Source: Pyropia yezoensis (taxonomy: Eukaryota > Rhodophyta > Bangiophyceae > Bangiales > Bangiaceae). From it: a stretch of 64,000 nucleotides of DNA. Location of the stretch: contig CM020619.1 of assembly GCA_009829735.1 (NCBI GenBank), forward strand, positions 27,244,063 through 27,308,062, written 5' to 3'. Position numbers and translations under genes: made by a program. Below are positions 33,529 through 43,600 of the stretch, piece by piece; the stretch's first letter is position 1, and the number at the start of each line of letters is the position of its first letter. Under the pieces are notes generated by a model that had not been told where the DNA came from, did not search any database, and saw only the letters and a list, made by a program, of their open reading frames with translations.

Positions 33529-35772
33529 CCCACGGCGGGGCGGCACCACCACCAGCAGCGACGACGCGTCCAGCGGCGGCGGCGCCGGTGCCGGCGGCGG
33601 CGGCGGCGCGACAATCGCCACGGGCGGGGTGGCGGCGGGGAGGAGCGCCCGGATGGTGCCGACGGGGGTGGTGGCGGGCGGCCCCGGCGGGCCGCCCGCG
33701 GCGGCAGCGGCAGCGGCGAGGCCCGCCGCGAGCTCCCCGGCCGTGGGGGGGGGCGGCAGCGCCGAAGGGGGGGTCTCGTGGGCGGTGCGGGTCGCCGCGT
33801 CGCCACCGCCGCCACCCCCATCCTCGTCGCTGTCGCCCATGTCGGCGTCATCGGCGCCGCAGGTGGGGTCCCCGTCTGGGGGGGGGGGGGCACCGGGAGT
33901 GCCCCCGCCGGCGGAGGCGGACGTGTCGGTCGTGGCCGCGGCGGGGGCGCTGCCGCCGCCGCCGCCGCCGCCGCGAGGCCGCTGGCCCGACGGGGTGGTG
34001 AGGGAGCGGAGAAAGGCGTTGATGGACGAGGAACTGGAAGAGCCGGTCGACGACGCAGAGGAGGTGAACGACGCAGATGACGCGGACACGAACGACAACG
34101 ACGACGATGACGACGACGACGTGTCGTCACTGGAAGAGGGCGCGGCAGGGGCGCTAGCGGCGGCCGCGGGGGCCCACGACACGCCCGCTGACGCAGCGGC
34201 CACGTTGGGCGGCCCACCGGGCGGGACGCTGCCGGCAGTCGCCCGCACCTCAGCCTGGTCAAAAGATAAAGGCGCGGGCACGCCGTCGGCGGCGGCGCCC
34301 CCGCCCCCCACAGCGTCGTCGCTACCGGCAGTGTCGCCGCTGCCGCCGCCGCCGCCATCGCCGAAGCGGGCGGCTGGCGTCGCCACCGCCGCCGCCGCCG
34401 CGGCGTCCGTGTCGACCATGGCGTCAGCGTTCCCTTCGCCGGTCACGCCCTGAAGCGGCGCGGCGGCGGCACGAGCCCCCGTCGGCCCCGCCCCGCCAGC
34501 GGGCGCACCCGCTGCGGCAGCGTCGGTCGTGGCAGCGGCGGCCACGACGCCGGCCATGGGCGCGCCGTCTGCGGGCGCGTCGCAGACAAGCGAGCCAACG
34601 GACAGCCCCACCCCGCCAGAGGACGTGGCCCAACCCAGTGCCGCTGCATCTGCCGTCGTCACTGGCGCCGCCGTCGTCATTGTTGGCGCCGCTAGCGTCA
34701 TTGCCGACGGCGGCGGCGGAGCCGCAGCACCGCCGCCCGTCGGGGCGCCGTTGGATGGGTGTGGGGTGGCTGCCACCTGCGCGAGTGTCGTCGAACCCGC
34801 GACGACGCTGCCGCCGCCGCCGCCACCGCCCGCCGGTGCGACCGGCGCGGGCGCGGCACCGCTAGTACTGCCACTAGCAGGGAGCGCGTCCTGTACGCCC
34901 GCAGCTGCCAGCGACGACAGTGACGGCGACGGCCGTGGCGGCAACGGCGTTGGCGTCGCCGCCCCTGCTGCCGCCTCCGGGGGCACTGCCGGCGTCGCGC
35001 CACGCGCGTGTCCGGCTGCAGCGGCATCATCTGCGGCGGCGGCGGCGGCAGCGGCGGCGGCGGTGAGTGCTGCCCCGCCCTGCCTTGGTGTCATCTCGGC
35101 AGGCACGGCGGCGCCACCGGCCCCATGGCAGTCACCGACCGCCGCCACCGTGTCCCAGGTACCCGTGTCCGCCGTGGCGGGCGCCGAATCGTCAGGCCTA
35201 GCCCCGCCCACGGCGGCAACGGACTCTGTGGGGAATAGATAGGCGTCTGCGTCGACGGCGTCGCCGCCGCAGTCCCCCTCCTTTGCTACCACACGCGGGG
35301 AAGACCCGACATTGGCCGGCGGGCCGTCGCCCACGCCGCCCACCGACGGCCGCAGGTGGGAGGCGCCGGCAGTAAAGTCCAGCGGCGCCGCCGCTGCCGC
35401 GGACGCAAGGGGCACCGCGGGGGCCGCCCCGCCCGCTGGCGTTGCTGGTGTGGCCACCGGTGGGGGCGCCGCTGCCGCCTCTCCCACCGCCGCCGCCGTC
35501 GGTTCAGCCGGGGCCGCCGTCGTCTCGGCCGTCGCTGCTGCCCCTCCACGGCCACCAGTACCCACAGCGCCGCCACCGTTGGCGGTAGCCGTCTTCCCCC
35601 CCGGCGGTGTGTCACCGCCGTCGCGACCGCATGGCAGCGGTGGCGTGCCGCTGGCGGGCGCCGCGTCGGGGGGGAGGGCGGGGGGGGCAAGGAAAGAGGC
35701 ACCTACGGCGGCCGCGGGTAGCAAGGGCAGCGGGGGCGGCGGCAAGGGGGGGGGGGGGGAAGTCGCCCCCAT
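31762..35772 (-). CDS. NAF1: NAF1-like H/ACA snoRNP assembly factor
   Basis: NAF1 binds dyskerin/Cbf5 during H/ACA snoRNP assembly in the nucleus and is later replaced by GAR1. The minus frame from the ATG at 35,772 has the Gar1/Naf1 core at about residues 700-790 (VGTIRALLP near the start, PLGYVHDTFGPVATPWYTVR at the end). Next come the NAF1-specific GCDGSDAWDEEV (about 823-835) and SDDEAEAAARRAAKGKRR (about 844-861). The long N-terminal part is Ala/Pro/Gly/Ser-rich and acidic near residue 600. This is far longer than yeast or human NAF1 (about 490 residues). After the core the frame becomes Gly-rich. At a 32-base C-run (33,022-33,053) the protein-like frame changes: the initial frame turns into poly-Arg, whereas another minus frame continues with PPWALPPYG, as in Pro-rich NAF1 tails. 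A second change is likely near 31,980, giving an end at about 31,762. These could be assembly slips, real indels or introns. The frame is open upstream of the ATG through a GCC array. Confidence 0.8.
33022..33053. repeat. Run of 32 cytosines inside NAF1
   Basis: A perfect C-run on plus (poly-Gly coding on minus) lies where the plausible protein frame of NAF1 changes. Confidence 0.95.
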
Positions 35773-35825
35773 GGCGCCGGCACGGAGAGAGCAGGTAGGG
35801 GTGACAGATGGGGGTGGGTGGGTGG

Positions 35826-35940
35826 GTAGCGAAGCGGCAGCGTCGGCGGCAGCGTCGGCGGCAGCGGCGGCGGCAGCGGCGGCGGCAGCAGCGGCGGCAG
35901 CGGCGGCGGCAGCGGCGGCGGCAGCGTCGGCGGCTCGGTC
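35826..35940. repeat. Trinucleotide array upstream of the NAF1 ATG
   Basis: About 115 bp of GCGGCA/GCGTCG-type units begin 50-60 bp upstream of the proposed start. In the NAF1 frame they would read as poly-Ala with occasional Asp. They could be part of a 5' untranslated region or of a longer N-terminus. Confidence 0.8.
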
Positions 35941-36048
35941 GAAAGCGACGGTTGCAGCGGTGGCGTCAGCTATGGCGGCAGAGTTCTCTAGAGAAGGTTG
36001 ACAACAGTCGAGGAGAGGGGGGGGACGACGGCGGATCAAATGTCTCTA

Positions 36049-36645
36049 GCGTTGTGCAGAAAGACCGGGAAATTTTCTGTCGCCGGGAAATACCGGACAG
36101 ACGCCCGACAGAGAGAGAGAGGGGGGTTGCCGCCGGCTCTTGTGGAGGGATTGCGTGACCATCTCGGTTTAATTCCCTTCAGTTGCAGTACGCCTCTGTG
36201 TCGTTACCCCCTCTCCGACCCGCGCGCGACCTTCGCTGCCGTCCGACTGCGTCCGACTGCCCCCCCTTCTCATTCCGGACCGCCTCCGCACCGCACCCTC
36301 CCCGCCCCCCTCCCCCCCCGCTCAAGCTCTACCGCCGCTAAACGTGCAGTTGTCGGCCGTACAGGACAATGTTTTCTTCTCGTCGCGGATAGAGACCCGG
36401 ACAAAGCTCCACACGGCCCGCTTGCCGCGCGGGGCTCGGGGCGGTCGGGGGGTCGACGTGAGGATCAGTCGCCGGTGAGTCGCGAGGACTTGGCAGCACC
36501 TGGGCGGGTTCTATATCTCATTGGCTCCAGATCGCCGCGTTTCAGAAAGATGTCGCCGGAAATTTCCTGTCCGGAAATCGCGCCATGGAGATGGGTCGTG
36601 ACATGTCAGGAAAGATGTCCTACGTGGCTGACATTTGCACAACGC
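36049..36645. mobile_element. Short TA-flanked inverted-repeat element (MITE-like, 597 bp)
   Basis: The ends are GCGTTGTGCA (36,049-36,058) and TGCACAACGC (36,636-36,645), each bounded by TA (36,047-36,048 and 36,646-36,647). Subterminal stretches resemble each other (AGAAAGACCGGGAAATTTTC near the left, AGAAAGATGTCGCCGGAAAT near the right). No transposase is encoded. Size, short inverted ends and TA duplication suggest a non-autonomous Tc1/mariner-like DNA element. It lies about 280 bp upstream of the NAF1 start, in the likely promoter or leader. Confidence 0.65.
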
Positions 36646-36785
36646 TAATCAAATGCCCCGCTGTCAGATCAACGGGGACCGTGCACAGCACAAAATGTAG
36701 TGGGAGATGCATTTAGAAACTGCCGGCAGTTACCATCACGATTGTAGACATGATACTACCGAGATCGATTGACTCGTTCGTCCTA

Positions 36786-38121
36786 GTGTCTATTCTACCG
36801 CAAAAAAGGATCAAATGATCCTCACCTGAGGATCAAATGATCCTCAAGAAAACCGGCGTTTCTGACCCCGTGGGACCACATTCCTGGGGCTTCTCCGCGA
36901 TCCTCCGATTCCTCGGCCGCCGTCCACCTCCCTCTCTCGTCCCCCGGCCTCCGCAGAGCATGCCCCACCTCTGCGATTCCTTCGACGCCCACCTCACCCC
37001 AGCCACGACACCCCCAGCCCCCCCCCACGACTCTCTCGCCGTTGCTCCCCCTCCCCACCCCATCAAGCCCGCCTGTACCCGCTTAGTCCCATCCCCCCCC
37101 CAGGCTGGTGGTCGTCGCCTCACCCGCCGTCCGGCGACCCTCCCTGGCGCTGTCGCTCGACGGTCGCTGTCTCTGTACACTAAGCGACGGCTGCCCACTC
37201 CCTGCCCGCCATCCCCCCACGGTGTGCTCCCCTGAAACCACGCCCGGCGGGAGCGCCGCGCAGGGCGACGCGAGAGACGCTGGCAGGGAAACGGGGGGGG
37301 GCACCGCTGATGGTGTCCACAGCAGCAGCCCAGGTGGGCTGGCAGGCGTCAATTCGAGAGACTGAAAAGTGGGAGGAGTGGGAGGAGAGTGTGGCGTGTG
37401 TGTCAGGGGCGGTGCGGGGGCCATCGGTGCTGGAGGGGCGGCAGAGGGAGGAGCAGAATGGCGAGGGGAGAGGTGAGGTGGATAGGAAGCGCTGAGGGGC
37501 GGAAGCAACAGTGTAGTCTGTGGGAGGAGGCACCGGCTCCGCGTGGGGCTGCGGCATCCCCATCTCTGTACTCTTTCCGGATGATGGCGGCACCATGCCC
37601 ACCCCGGCAGCGCCGTCAGTGGAGTTGGTGGCGGCGGCTCCCACCTGAGGGCGCTCCTCCTGGCGCACCCCCGGGGCGGGGTGGGGAAGGGAACTGGCGC
37701 TGGCGCAGACATCAAAGGCCGCCCGGGGCTTGTTCTTCTTCCGGCGTCCCATGGTGCAGTGGGCTGGCAGATGGTGAAGGGACTGCCGTTGGGGGAAGGG
37801 GCGGTGGTCGCCAGCAGCAGCTCCCCTTTTTATGCTCCTTTGTGCCCAGCGTGAGCCACTCGGAGGCCGCAAGCCGAGCTCCCAGACGGGCCTCGTCGGC
37901 CGTCTTGGCGCCAAGAAAATGCGAGGAAAAGCCCGCCTGCGGTGGTGTTCTCCTTTGAATGGGATGCACTCAAGCTTCCCCAAGGGTAAAGAGCCGTCGC
38001 TGCGTCCATTTCTGGTGTCAGAATGAGCAGGAGACAAAGAGAAGTACGAGAAAACAGGCCCTGGAAAAGGGGATCATTTGATCCTAAAAGGATCAAATGA
38101 TCCGGTCGGTAGAATAGACAC
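36786..38121. mobile_element. TA-flanked DNA transposon with 15-bp perfect terminal repeats (1,336 bp)
   Basis: The ends are GTGTCTATTCTACCG (36,786-36,800) and CGGTAGAATAGACAC (38,107-38,121), with TA on both sides (36,784-36,785 and 38,122-38,123). Two copies of a near-palindrome lie inside each end: GGATCAAATGATCC at 36,808-36,821, 36,830-36,843 and 38,090-38,103, and its reverse complement at 38,071-38,084. TA duplication and form fit Tc1/mariner-like elements. The interior has no DDE/D transposase I can recognise, only a 190-codon minus frame of unknown nature, so the element is probably non-autonomous. Confidence 0.85.
37180..37752 (-). CDS. Hypothetical protein inside the TA-flanked element (190 codons)
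   Basis: The frame starts at an ATG (37,752) with a lysine-rich, nuclear-signal-like beginning (MGRRKKNKPRAAFD) and continues Pro/Ser/Ala-rich to a stop at 37,180. A TATA-like box (CATAAAAAGG on minus) lies about 75-80 bases upstream of the ATG. No family is recognised, and the overlapping plus frames are of similar length, so translation is uncertain. If real, it would be a gene carried within the transposon or a captured host fragment. Confidence 0.3.
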   Translation of the reverse strand: MGRRKKNKPRAAFDVCASASSLPHPAPGVRQEERPQVGAAATNSTDGAAGVGMVPPSSGKSTEMGMPQPHAEPVPPPTDYTVASAPQRFLSTSPLPSPFCSSLCRPSSTDGPRTAPDTHATLSSHSSHFSVSRIDACQPTWAAAVDTISGAPPRFPASVSRVALRGAPAGRGFRGAHRGGMAGREWAAVA

Positions 38122-38383
38122 TAGCCACGGCTTGGGGTCATGCTTATCTCTTACCTCGGTTGAGATCCCGTTGGGTATCGAATTCCTCCTTTCGGAATGT
38201 ATCTGCTGCCCTCCTGAGACCCCTTGAGGGGGGTACAACCACAAAGCGAAGATATACAAGGGCGCGAGAGTAAACCACGAGAAGATGGGCCAACAGAGCA
38301 GTAAGAAGCAGTGCCATACTCGCCACCATGCAGGCATCACGACCATGTGTCGCGCTTTGCGAGAAAGGGGCAGGAAGGTGGTG

Positions 38384-38455
38384 GTAACTGCAGTTACTAA
38401 AGGCATGTAACAGCCAGGAACAGATGTTCTATGCCTATGGTAACTGTCAGTTACC
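38384..38455. repeat. Nested inverted repeats with TAACTG/CAGTTA cores
   Basis: GTAACTGCAGTTAC (38,384-38,397) is a perfect 14-bp palindrome, and GGTAACTGTCAGTTACC (38,439-38,455) is a palindrome around one base. Between them AGGCAT (38,401-38,406) and ATGCCT pair as well, so the two sites are themselves arms of a larger stem. TAACTG is the core of known Myb-binding sites; a binding role here is only a guess. Confidence 0.6.
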
Positions 38456-40191
38456 AGGCACTTCCTACGATAGCTACGGCTTGAAACTGCAGCCCCATGA
38501 CGCCCGCACTATGAAATGTGCACCTGTGCAAGAAAAACGAGGATTGAAGATGGTTGCAAGACGGTCGTGTGCCCGGTAGTGTTAAAGTGTCTATAGGCGC
38601 CCAAAGGGGGACCTTGGGGGGGGGTCTTCGAAAGTGGCAACGACGCCCCCAGGGCGACCGTTTTTGAGGGTGCTGATTACGACTCCCTGGGAGCACTGTG
38701 ATAGTCCCCTTCCACTCGAGTCCTAGCAGCTCTTTTTTCTTTCTTTTTGACGCACGGAAAGACCAGAAACCCTCTTGCACTCCTCCGGCACTGTTGACCG
38801 CGTCACTTGTGCTTATCAAGGCCCACTTCGCGATCTTCGTGGAGCCCGTAACACTGAGTCCACAACCGCTACCGCCCGCACCTCTGCTCCAACTCCCATC
38901 GCCGGCGCAGCAGCAGTGGACGGCGGCTCTAGAAGCCGCAAAAGCGGGACAAGGTGTCGCCGGGGGGAGAGCAGCCGCCTCGTAAGCGTTCAGATGGGGT
39001 GTGGTCGGTGCAGTAGACGGCGACATTTCCGCCAAAGCCATCGTGGCGAACCTCACCGCTGCCGACACCGCCGCCGGGAGCGCCGCGGCGGCCACCGCGG
39101 CCTCAGCTGCGGTAACGCAGAGCCATTTGTCGGCGGTGGCCGGCCGCCCCGTCGACGTGGCCAGCGTCGGTACGATCCCCCCCTCGCCTCGTCCCCCCCA
39201 GCCTGGCGTCACGGCCGACTCCGCCATCACAGGCAGTGCTGCCGCCGCCGGTTACCCCCACCGCCTCTGCCGACGACGCGCCCAGCGCACGGTCGCGGAA
39301 GGCGGCAATGTCGACGGGGGCGCCACCGCCGCTGCCGCGGACTGACGCGAGCGGAAAAAAGCATTGGAAGCCTCTCCCCCTCCCCTCCCTCCCACCGCCA
39401 CACCTCTGCGCCCGTGTCGGGCTCACCCCGCCACGCGCGGTTAAATCACGTAGCGCCACCGCCGTCGAGTCTGCGCCTTGTGCCATTACAGCCCATGCGG
39501 CCGGCGTCAACAGAACGTATGCCGCCGACCGGTGCATTTTCCAGCACGGGGGGGATGGGGGGGAGCGGGGGTGTGGTGGTGGCGCCGCGGCGGCCACCCT
39601 GCCACAGCCATCATGGAGGAATGGTGCCGGGCGTGTGTGGTGGCGGCTGACCCGGCTGCCGTCGTGTTATGCATTCGCGCCCGCGGCTGTGGCTTGCGCG
39701 ACGTCCCCTCCTCCCACGAGATCCCCCCCCGCCCCCGGACATCCTCCCCCCCCCGCGCCCCCCCCCCCCCCCCCCCCCCCCCCACTCCTGGCTGCTGCCG
39801 GCACAGCTGCCGCGGCGGTGTCGACGGCGGAGCCGCCGCCACCCTTCTCGCGACCGGCGAGTGGCATGGACTTGCTTTCTTCCCACACGATGGTCCCCGA
39901 CGATGACTCACCGTCCTGGATGGGGCGCCCCTCTCCGCGCCAACAAGCGGCGGCAGCTACGGCGTCTGCGAGGGTAGTGCCCTCCCCACGCAGACCAACA
40001 CAGTGTCGGAAGGCCTGGTCTTTGGATAGCTTTTCACCGCGAACAGGGAGGGGCGGGGGGTCCTCCATTGGGAGAACATGGGGAACGGGCGGGGCTCCGC
40101 CTCGAAGGCGTGTTTATGTTCGCTACCGCGGCCACGACCGACAGCGTCGGTGACGCCACCGTTGCTCTGCAGGATCAAGAGCACTTATGCA
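38456..40191. other. GC-rich stretch without a recognised gene
   Basis: Several long overlapping frames (for example plus, about 39,236-40,153) are Ala/Pro/Arg-rich and lack known domains. A run of 27 C lies at 39,757-39,783. The stretch ends at the insertion of the family D element. Confidence 0.5.
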
Positions 40192-40196
40192 GCTTA

Positions 40197-40602
40197 TGTA
40201 GCATATCCGCCCTTCGTACCGAATTCCGGTATTGTCTGGCTAGTAGCCCCCCTGACTAGTGGCCCCAACCTTGTCGGAATGGGACCACTTGTGGCTCGCC
40301 CTTTGGAGGACTACTTTTGTTTTGCATTGCTTATCTGTCCTTGTCTTGGAGGGATCTTTTATGTTGATTGCCATGCTCATAGCGATTGGCCGTCCGGCCT
40401 CCGCTCGGTCACTCGACCAGCGTTTCATTTCGCCCTTATCTGCGACGTGGGGGCTCGCCGCCGCCGTTCGGCCGGCTTGCTCCCCATCGAACGTCTGAGA
40501 GCTAAAGGATTGTCTTCTTTGCCTTTACGGTAATAGCTGGCTCTTTGCCTTCAGGGCGTCGGTCGGTCCCATATCCTTTTATTGGTCAACACTTATTCAA
40601 CA
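40197..40602 (+). repeat. 5' LTR of family D (406 bp)
   Basis: It starts TGTAGCATATCC and ends TTATTCAACA. It aligns end to end with 48,685-49,090. Confidence 0.92.
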
Positions 40603-43600
40603 TTAGTGGAGCAGCAGGGGATTACTGCTCGTGTGCGGTGCTGCCGTACGCTCGTACGTGTTCCTTGGTGCCTTGTGGCAGCGTGTTGACGATCTCTCGA
40701 TTGGGTGTTGCTGGGCGACGACACCGATTGGTGAAGCCTGGACGACGCCGGGCGTCGTGCCACAAGGATCTTTTGGACGGTGACGCGGGGCGCGCCGACA
40801 CATGCTGCGCCAGGTTGCGATATGGCTTCGGGAGCTCCTGACGGTGCTCTGCGCTCGTAGGGTAAGGGGATCGCCCTGCCTTCGAGTTACACGCCACCAG
40901 ACGAAGGGAGCGGAACAAGCCGCCCTCCGGCTACTGAAGTTGCCCCCCCCAACCCCGACTCGGAGGATGTCACTTCCTCCAAGTTGGAGAGCTTGAAGGC
41001 GGTGGTGGAGGCACTTCGCGACCGTCTTGAGGCCAAAGAAGTTACCAACAAGGCGTTGGAGGAGTCTAAGCCCAGACTGGCAACTACTCTTGAGGAGCTG
41101 AAAAAGCCACCCTCAATTTGAGATGTCTCGTCGACGGACGAGATCGAACCGACAGTTAATGGGCAAGATGGACCTGGGGTCGAAGACCCAAGCGGCCTCT
41201 CAGGCAAGTCTGCCCATTGGCGTTCTTCAATTGAAGAATCGTCGGATCCGCGCACTTGAGCGCCAGGTCGAGGACCTTAAAGCAAAGGCCACGACTGAGC
41301 GTTATGATGCACGGGAGGGAGACGCATCATCCGCTGATGATGGGCTGTCATCCGACAAACCATCATCCTCGTCTTCCTCGTCTTCGGACGAAGCTGATGA
41401 CGGTGGCCGGGACCCCACCCCACCGTCAAGCCCGAGCTCGTCAAGCACGGAACCCACTACGGATAGCTCGGACGCACACCGTCGACGTGTGCGCAGGCAC
41501 CGGCGCCGACCTGCGCCCCACTCCGGACCCACTCAGTTGGGCGATCGTAAGATGGTCATTATACCCGGCAACAGCCGCTTTAAGTCACTCTTGGACTACC
41601 GGACCTACTTTCTTCTCCGACGGAGCACCAAGTATACACCGTCTATGGTGAGAGATGCAAGCAAGATGAACAAGCGTCTTGACTGCACGTTCCAAGGACA
41701 AGAGACCTTCAACCGTGGAGACCCCTTGGGTGTCTTCACCTTCCTTACGAGGTTTCGCAGAGCCTGTAATGCCGCAGGGTTGACCCACGGTCGGGCGTTC
41801 CCACTCATCGCCTTCAGGCTGGCGGGCGCCGCTAAGCGCTCATTCGCTAGCGCGGTCAACACGATTGTTCGTGGCAAGCACTACGAAATCACCACATCCT
41901 CGGCGACCGGAACCACTGCAATTCGCTGCATGATTTTCACGCATTTCAACCCATTTTGAAATGCAACATACGCAGTACTATGTCTGAATTTCAGCTGCAA
42001 CAAAGAGCCGTTGAAGTTACGCAAGACAGCGATTACGCAGCCGCGCATGCAACGCAATGCAGTGGAAACTCCAAAGAAAACATACAGTGAGTTGAATAGG
42101 CATCGCAAGGATTATCCGGCAGCAACCGGATGCCGGCCTGTTCGCTTCCGGTCCATGTGGAATTGTCGTTCGATTTTTATGCACTTTCTTTGATGATATG
42201 GTGAAGGAGTCAACTGGCTTCTCAAGAAATACGCAACTCATGCCGCTTTGGCAACGGCGTACCATGACATCATTATGATTACTTTACTGGACACGGAGGT
42301 CCCACGCGTGTTCGGTACCCGCGTGGAAGCTTCATGCGACCGCCTCTGTGGCCTCTTCTCCGCTCAAGATGTGAAAGATGTTTTTATCAACGGTCTCTCC
42401 GACCTCATTAAGCCGAACGTCCGTGTTCTGGACAGTCAGTTCCCAGATCGCCGCATGGCAGACACGGCTGCGGTTGATCAAGGCTTCTAGGAGGGCGCTA
42501 GCCGACGGCGTCAGTCAATCAAGGCCAGTCGCCCGCCCCTCATCAAGGTTAGTCAAATTGACTCGAGCCCTGCCACCCCCCCCCCAACTCGGACGGTCGA
42601 CCGACCTTTTGCGCCTATTAAGGCCGCTCGAACGGACACCCCGAGGCCGCGGGCTACAGAAGTTCCTTACAACTGCAACGAGCCTGCGCACTTTGCCTCT
42701 CAGTGCCCACCAAGCAAGAGTGATGGCACTCATGGACGACTCGGTCCGCAACCAAATCAACGCTGTCGTCGTGAACGAAGTCCTCCCAGACTCGGATGAG
42801 GACGAGAGCGATGACGTTGGTGACGGTAAGGCTGACCCAAAAAACGAGTCGAGGACCGGCGGGCAATGTCCCCGACGCAACCTTGCCCAAACGACCCGCT
42901 AGACGAAATATCACCAAGATCCTAAGCAAAGCCCATCGGCACTATGAGATCGCAGCCTGTATCGGCACTGAGCTAGCGAATACGCGAAGCTTAAGGCCCA
43001 TACTTGACACCGGGGCAGGTGTCAACCTCATCCGACCGGATGTCTTGCCGCCACATTGGCGTGACCACGCGACAAATCTGCACAATGCCCCGCACATGGT
43101 TGATGCCAATGGGCAAACGATCAACGCGCCACAAGGCATCCACCTGTTCATCGACACCGGGGGGGTTCAAGCCTTTGAACGTTTCTACGTTACCCCGAAC
43201 CTGTTGGTCAAATGCATCCTTGGCACCTAGTTAGTGGACAAGCACGTGCAGGTAATCTGGCCCCGACACAAACGTGTCGTTTGTCAAGCCTCGAACGATC
43301 GTTCGACGGCTCACTCTCCCATCTTGGGCATCTAGTACAACAATGTTATGGAACCACAACGTTCCGACGGATGATCCAAGGTCCACGCGTGTAAGCAAAC
43401 ACGAATCAACGGCAAGACCGAACAATGGATCATGGTCAGATGTGAAGTCCCCGGCCTTGTTACGCTTCAGCCAAACGCAAGTCTTTGCAGACACAAGTCA
43501 ATGGCGATTGTCCGAGGAGTTGCAACAGTCAACCCGAACGAACCATTCCTGGTGAAGGTGTGCAACTTTGGGCCAGACATGACCATCATCCGCAAGGGCA

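Noticed and set aside
31563-34358. A 931-codon minus frame treated as a separate gene
   Set aside because: Its first half is a shadow of the NAF1 frame; only its part left of the C-run looks like protein, and that fits as the NAF1 tail.
32479-34453. Long plus-strand Ala/Pro/Gly frames opposite NAF1
   Set aside because: They are antisense to a frame with recognised NAF1 motifs and consist of simple repeats.
38451-39230. A 259-codon minus frame upstream of element D
   Set aside because: No recognised domain and overlapping plus frames with equal support.
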